NCBI GenBank assembly: GCA_035532295.1
Contig: DATKRH010000140.1
Coordinates: forward strand, 1-21,225
Direction of reading: 5' to 3'
Source: DASUBV01 sp035532295
GTDB taxonomy: Bacteria; Actinomycetota; Actinomycetes; Streptosporangiales; Streptosporangiaceae
Length of the DNA: 21,225 bases
In this document: positions 19,917 to 21,225 of the stretch, one piece after another
Layout: each line of letters begins with the position of its first letter
How positions within the stretch are numbered: the stretch's first letter is position 1
Program-made: the position numbers and the translations under genes
The notes under the pieces: model-generated
Databases searched by the model: none
Seen by the model: only the letters and a program-made list of their open reading frames with translations
Told to the model about the DNA's origin: nothing

Positions 19917-19922
19917 TATGGT
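19917..19922 (+). promoter_or_regulatory. Leaderless -10 box of the DUF6247 operon
   Basis: TATGGT ends seven bases before the ATG at 19930, and there is no Shine-Dalgarno sequence. This matches the TAnnnT-N7-ATG layout of leaderless actinobacterial genes. Confidence 0.5.
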
Positions 19923-19929
19923 TGGTCGC

Positions 19930-20244
19930 ATGTCCGCCGAGCCGGTCGAGGTCGAAGACCCGAACGACCCTGAGCTTATTCTCAGGGACCTGCCTGAGCA
20001 GGAATGCGCCCAGTTCCTCCGCCAGTACCACGACGCCGTGGACGCCGCGCACGATCTTGCGGGCTACCGGCGGCTACAGCGGCTCCTGCATACCTGGAAG
20101 CTGACGGCTGTTGCGGCCAGCCGACCCGGATACTATGAAGAACTTGCGGCGGTGCGGAACGGCACTGCGCGGACGACGCCAGCAGAGGACGTTATTCCGG
20201 ACTGGCAGGAGCGGCTGGCGGCGGCGCAGGCTTACGGGCGGTGA
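19930..20244 (+). CDS. DUF6247-family protein, putative antitoxin
   Basis: A 104-residue protein starting MSAEPVEVEDPNDPELILRD, with EFLRQYHDAVDAAHD-like central helix (QFLRQYHDAVDAAHDLAGYR) and RPGYYEELAAVRNGTARTTP towards the end, the pattern of DUF6247 proteins in actinobacteria. It is acidic at the N-terminus and helical. The start at 19930 is preferred over an upstream ATG at 19828 because the conserved part begins there and a leaderless -10 precedes it. Its stop overlaps the GTG of the next gene (GTGA), and that gene looks like a RelE/ParE-type toxin, so an antitoxin or toxin-regulator role is likely by position. No DNA-binding motif is obvious. Confidence 0.85.
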   Translation: MSAEPVEVEDPNDPELILRDLPEQECAQFLRQYHDAVDAAHDLAGYRRLQRLLHTWKLTAVAASRPGYYEELAAVRNGTARTTPAEDVIPDWQERLAAAQAYGR

Positions 20245-20489
20245 CATGCCGGGCCGAGTTAAGCGATCGGGTTCTCGGACAGCTTGGCGATTTTCCGGCG
20301 AAGGCGTTCGATGCCCTGATCGCCGCCATGTCGGCAGTGGTCGAGTACCCAGACAATCCGATGCGCACGTTCCCGACGAGCGATTCATACGTCCGGCGCG
20401 CTGAGTTCGGCGGGGTCGGCTTGGTCACCTACGTGATCGATGACGGTCGGCGGACAGTCACCCTGACCGACGTGACCTGGACGGGCTAA
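20241..20489 (+). CDS. RelE/ParE-like small protein, putative toxin
   Basis: An 82-residue protein starting at GTG 20241, coupled to the DUF6247 gene by a 4-bp overlap. The order of elements fits the RelE/ParE fold: two N-terminal helices (LSDRVLGQLGDFPAKAFDAL, then a second helix ending VVEYPDNP), followed by strands SYVRRAEFGGVGLVTYVIDD and RTVTLTDVTW. ParE/RelE toxins inhibit gyrase or cleave mRNA on ribosomes; which applies here cannot be told, and the usual C-terminal catalytic residues are not obvious. The last 105 bases overlap on the opposite strand the frameshifted tail of the MerR gene. Confidence 0.75.
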   Translation: MTCRAELSDRVLGQLGDFPAKAFDALIAAMSAVVEYPDNPMRTFPTSDSYVRRAEFGGVGLVTYVIDDGRRTVTLTDVTWTG

Positions 20490-20687
20490 CCTGCCGCACT
20501 CCCGCAGACCCAGCGGGCCGACATCGGCGAGATCCCCCAATGGCAACGGGCACCTGGGCTGCTTGGCGCAATCGGTGAGGTCCGAGCATCCGGCGTCGAG
20601 CGCGGATCGCAGCGTGTCCGCTATCACGCTGAGCTCCGCGATCTTGGCCTCGATCTCGGCCAGCTTCGCCGCCGCCAGGTACTGCAG
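20385..20687 (-). pseudogene. Frameshifted C-terminal part of the MerR regulator
   Basis: In a different frame from the HTH part, the sequence resumes with LQYLAAAKLAEIEAKIAELS, then DTLRSALDAGCSDLTDCAKQ and PRCPLPLGDLADVG, the dimerisation helix and Cys-rich metal-site loop of heavy-metal MerR proteins. The switch occurs near the CCC run at 20688-20690; one extra base there would join the frames (PGxLQYLAA). The frame then stays open to 20385, antisense into the RelE-like gene, so the original stop may also be lost. Either the gene is truly broken or there is a sequencing error in a GC run. Confidence 0.75.
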
Positions 20688-20935
20688 CCCGGAGCCAGGC
20701 CGGTGCCGGTGCCGGTGCCGACCTCCAGCACGTCAGCGACCTCCCGGAGCGAGAACCCCAGCCGCTGAGCGGCCTTGATCAGCCGGAGTACCGTCACCGT
20801 CTCCGGCGGATAGAGCCGGTGCCCGCCAGCGGTGCGGTGGGGTGCGGCCAGTAGCCCGCGACGCTCGTAGTACCGCAATGTCTGCTGGTTCACCCCGACC
20901 GCGCGGGCGAGTTGCCCGCTGCGCAAGCCGCTCAT
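20624..20935 (-). CDS. MerR-family metal-responsive regulator, truncated by frameshift
   Basis: The visible frame gives 103 residues. The winged-helix DNA-binding domain is intact: LRSGQLARAVGVNQQTLRYY, ERRGLLAAPHRTAGGHRLYP, and VLRLIKAAQRLGFSLREVAD. After residue ~80 the frame enters a GTGTG repeat and a nonsense Arg/Trp/Ser-rich tail, because of a one-base loss near 20688-20690; the true helix and Cys-rich tail lie in another frame. As written it lacks the dimerisation helix and metal ligands (two Cys-containing elements), so it should not sense metal. The ATG at 20935 overlaps the stop of the upstream gene (ATGA), so the two form one operon. Confidence 0.85.
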   Translation of the reverse strand: MSGLRSGQLARAVGVNQQTLRYYERRGLLAAPHRTAGGHRLYPPETVTVLRLIKAAQRLGFSLREVADVLEVGTGTGTGLAPGCSTWRRRSWPRSRPRSRSSA

Positions 20936-21225
20936 GCCGACAAGCCGGCCGCAGACACCGCGTGATCGGCCAGCGCGTCCAGGACCGCGATCTGTGCTGG
21001 CGGCACGACGGCCTCCAGCGCCAGGCGGCCGTCGATCGCGGTGAGGGCAAAGGCAAAGAACGAGCAGCAGCCTGTCTCGGCCACCATCAGCTCCGCTGCC
21101 TGTCCGGCCACCCGTCGGCCGGGCCGAAGTTCCAGCCGGAGCCGGGTCGGCTCGACACGGTCAACGCCGCGCACGGCCGCGGCGAACAGTGCGTCGAACT
21201 CGGCAGCCCGCCGGGCCCGGGCGGA
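20932..21225 (-). CDS. CC-motif small protein upstream of MerR, N-terminus cut by window edge
   Basis: The frame is open from the right edge and ends TGA at 20932, giving at least 97 residues. It reads RAAEFDALFAAAVRGVDRVE, then RLRLELRPGRRVAGQAAELM and VAETGCCSFFAFALTAIDGR, and finishes LEAVVPPAQIAVLDALADHA. The ETGCCSFF element with paired cysteines looks like a thiol metal site. Proteins of this type are often encoded beside MerR regulators in actinobacteria, so a metal-related role is likely, but I cannot name the enzyme or metal. An internal ATG at 21174 could be used, but the coding pattern continues beyond it to the edge. Confidence 0.75.
   Translation of the reverse strand, partial: SARARRAAEFDALFAAAVRGVDRVEPTRLRLELRPGRRVAGQAAELMVAETGCCSFFAFALTAIDGRLALEAVVPPAQIAVLDALADHAVSAAGLSA

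Larger units (their letters stand above)
19507..19929. other. Gap with a gene remnant
   Basis: This 423-bp stretch contains the C-terminal remnant of an XRE regulator (19536-19757). To its right, 19760-19910, I see no clear gene; a plus-strand frame starting at 19755 (SLVQPLIAEGLRAVCSFPG) has some coding-like bias for about 20 codons and may be a scrap of another gene. Confidence 0.5.

Overview
The window is very GC-rich, with almost every third codon position G or C, many GTG starts, GTGA/ATGA stop-start overlaps and apparently leaderless genes. With two TetR regulators, a GH64 glucanase, a flavin/F420-type PNPOx protein, a DUF6247 protein and a remnant of an MmyB-type XRE regulator, this points to a filamentous or soil actinobacterium. 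I cannot place it to genus. No rRNA, tRNA, CRISPR array or intact insertion sequence was seen.

Layout. (1) 1-1262: a DNA cytosine-5 methyltransferase running off the left edge, followed by a sparse 327-bp stretch with one doubtful small ORF. (2) 1590-7839: a CoA-linked catabolic cluster. A TetR regulator diverges from an operon encoding a thiolase-like protein, a DUF35 zinc-ribbon/OB protein, a second thiolase-like protein and a crotonase-fold protein. A convergent NTF2-FMO flavoprotein follows. The two promoter regions share a near-identical palindrome (TCAAC-N6-GTTGA), which suggests one regulator controls both units. (3) 7945-9452: a class I photolyase translationally coupled to a 51-aa protein. 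(4) 9615-11456: a secreted protein with two CBM32-like domains and a GH64 beta-1,3-glucanase domain. (5) 11457-14454: a non-coding stretch with a 27-bp perfect inverted repeat, then the RNA-binding transcription accessory protein Tex. (6) 14694-16970: a membrane GT2 glycosyltransferase with a long Pro/Ser/Thr/Ala tail. (7) 17076-18857: an SDR oxidoreductase and a divergent TetR regulator around a compact, repeat-rich operator region. (8) 18847-19757: a PNPOx-family protein flanked by two degraded gene pieces. (9) 19930-20489: a DUF6247/RelE-like pair, probably toxin-antitoxin. (10) 20385-21225: a MerR regulator with a frameshifted metal-binding tail, coupled to a CC-motif protein that runs off the right edge.

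The most interesting system is the cluster at 1590-7839. Two thiolase-fold proteins that both lack the usual nucleophilic cysteine flank a DUF35 protein, as in the Ltp2/ChsH2 type of acyl-CoA retro-aldolase from steroid side-chain degradation. The partner crotonase lacks both canonical catalytic glutamates. Together with the flavin monooxygenase this suggests oxygenation of a hydrophobic substrate and carbon-carbon cleavage of its CoA ester; the substrate is unknown. Secondary themes are repeated 15-bp in-frame minisatellites in N-terminal extensions, and several eroded genes towards the right end.
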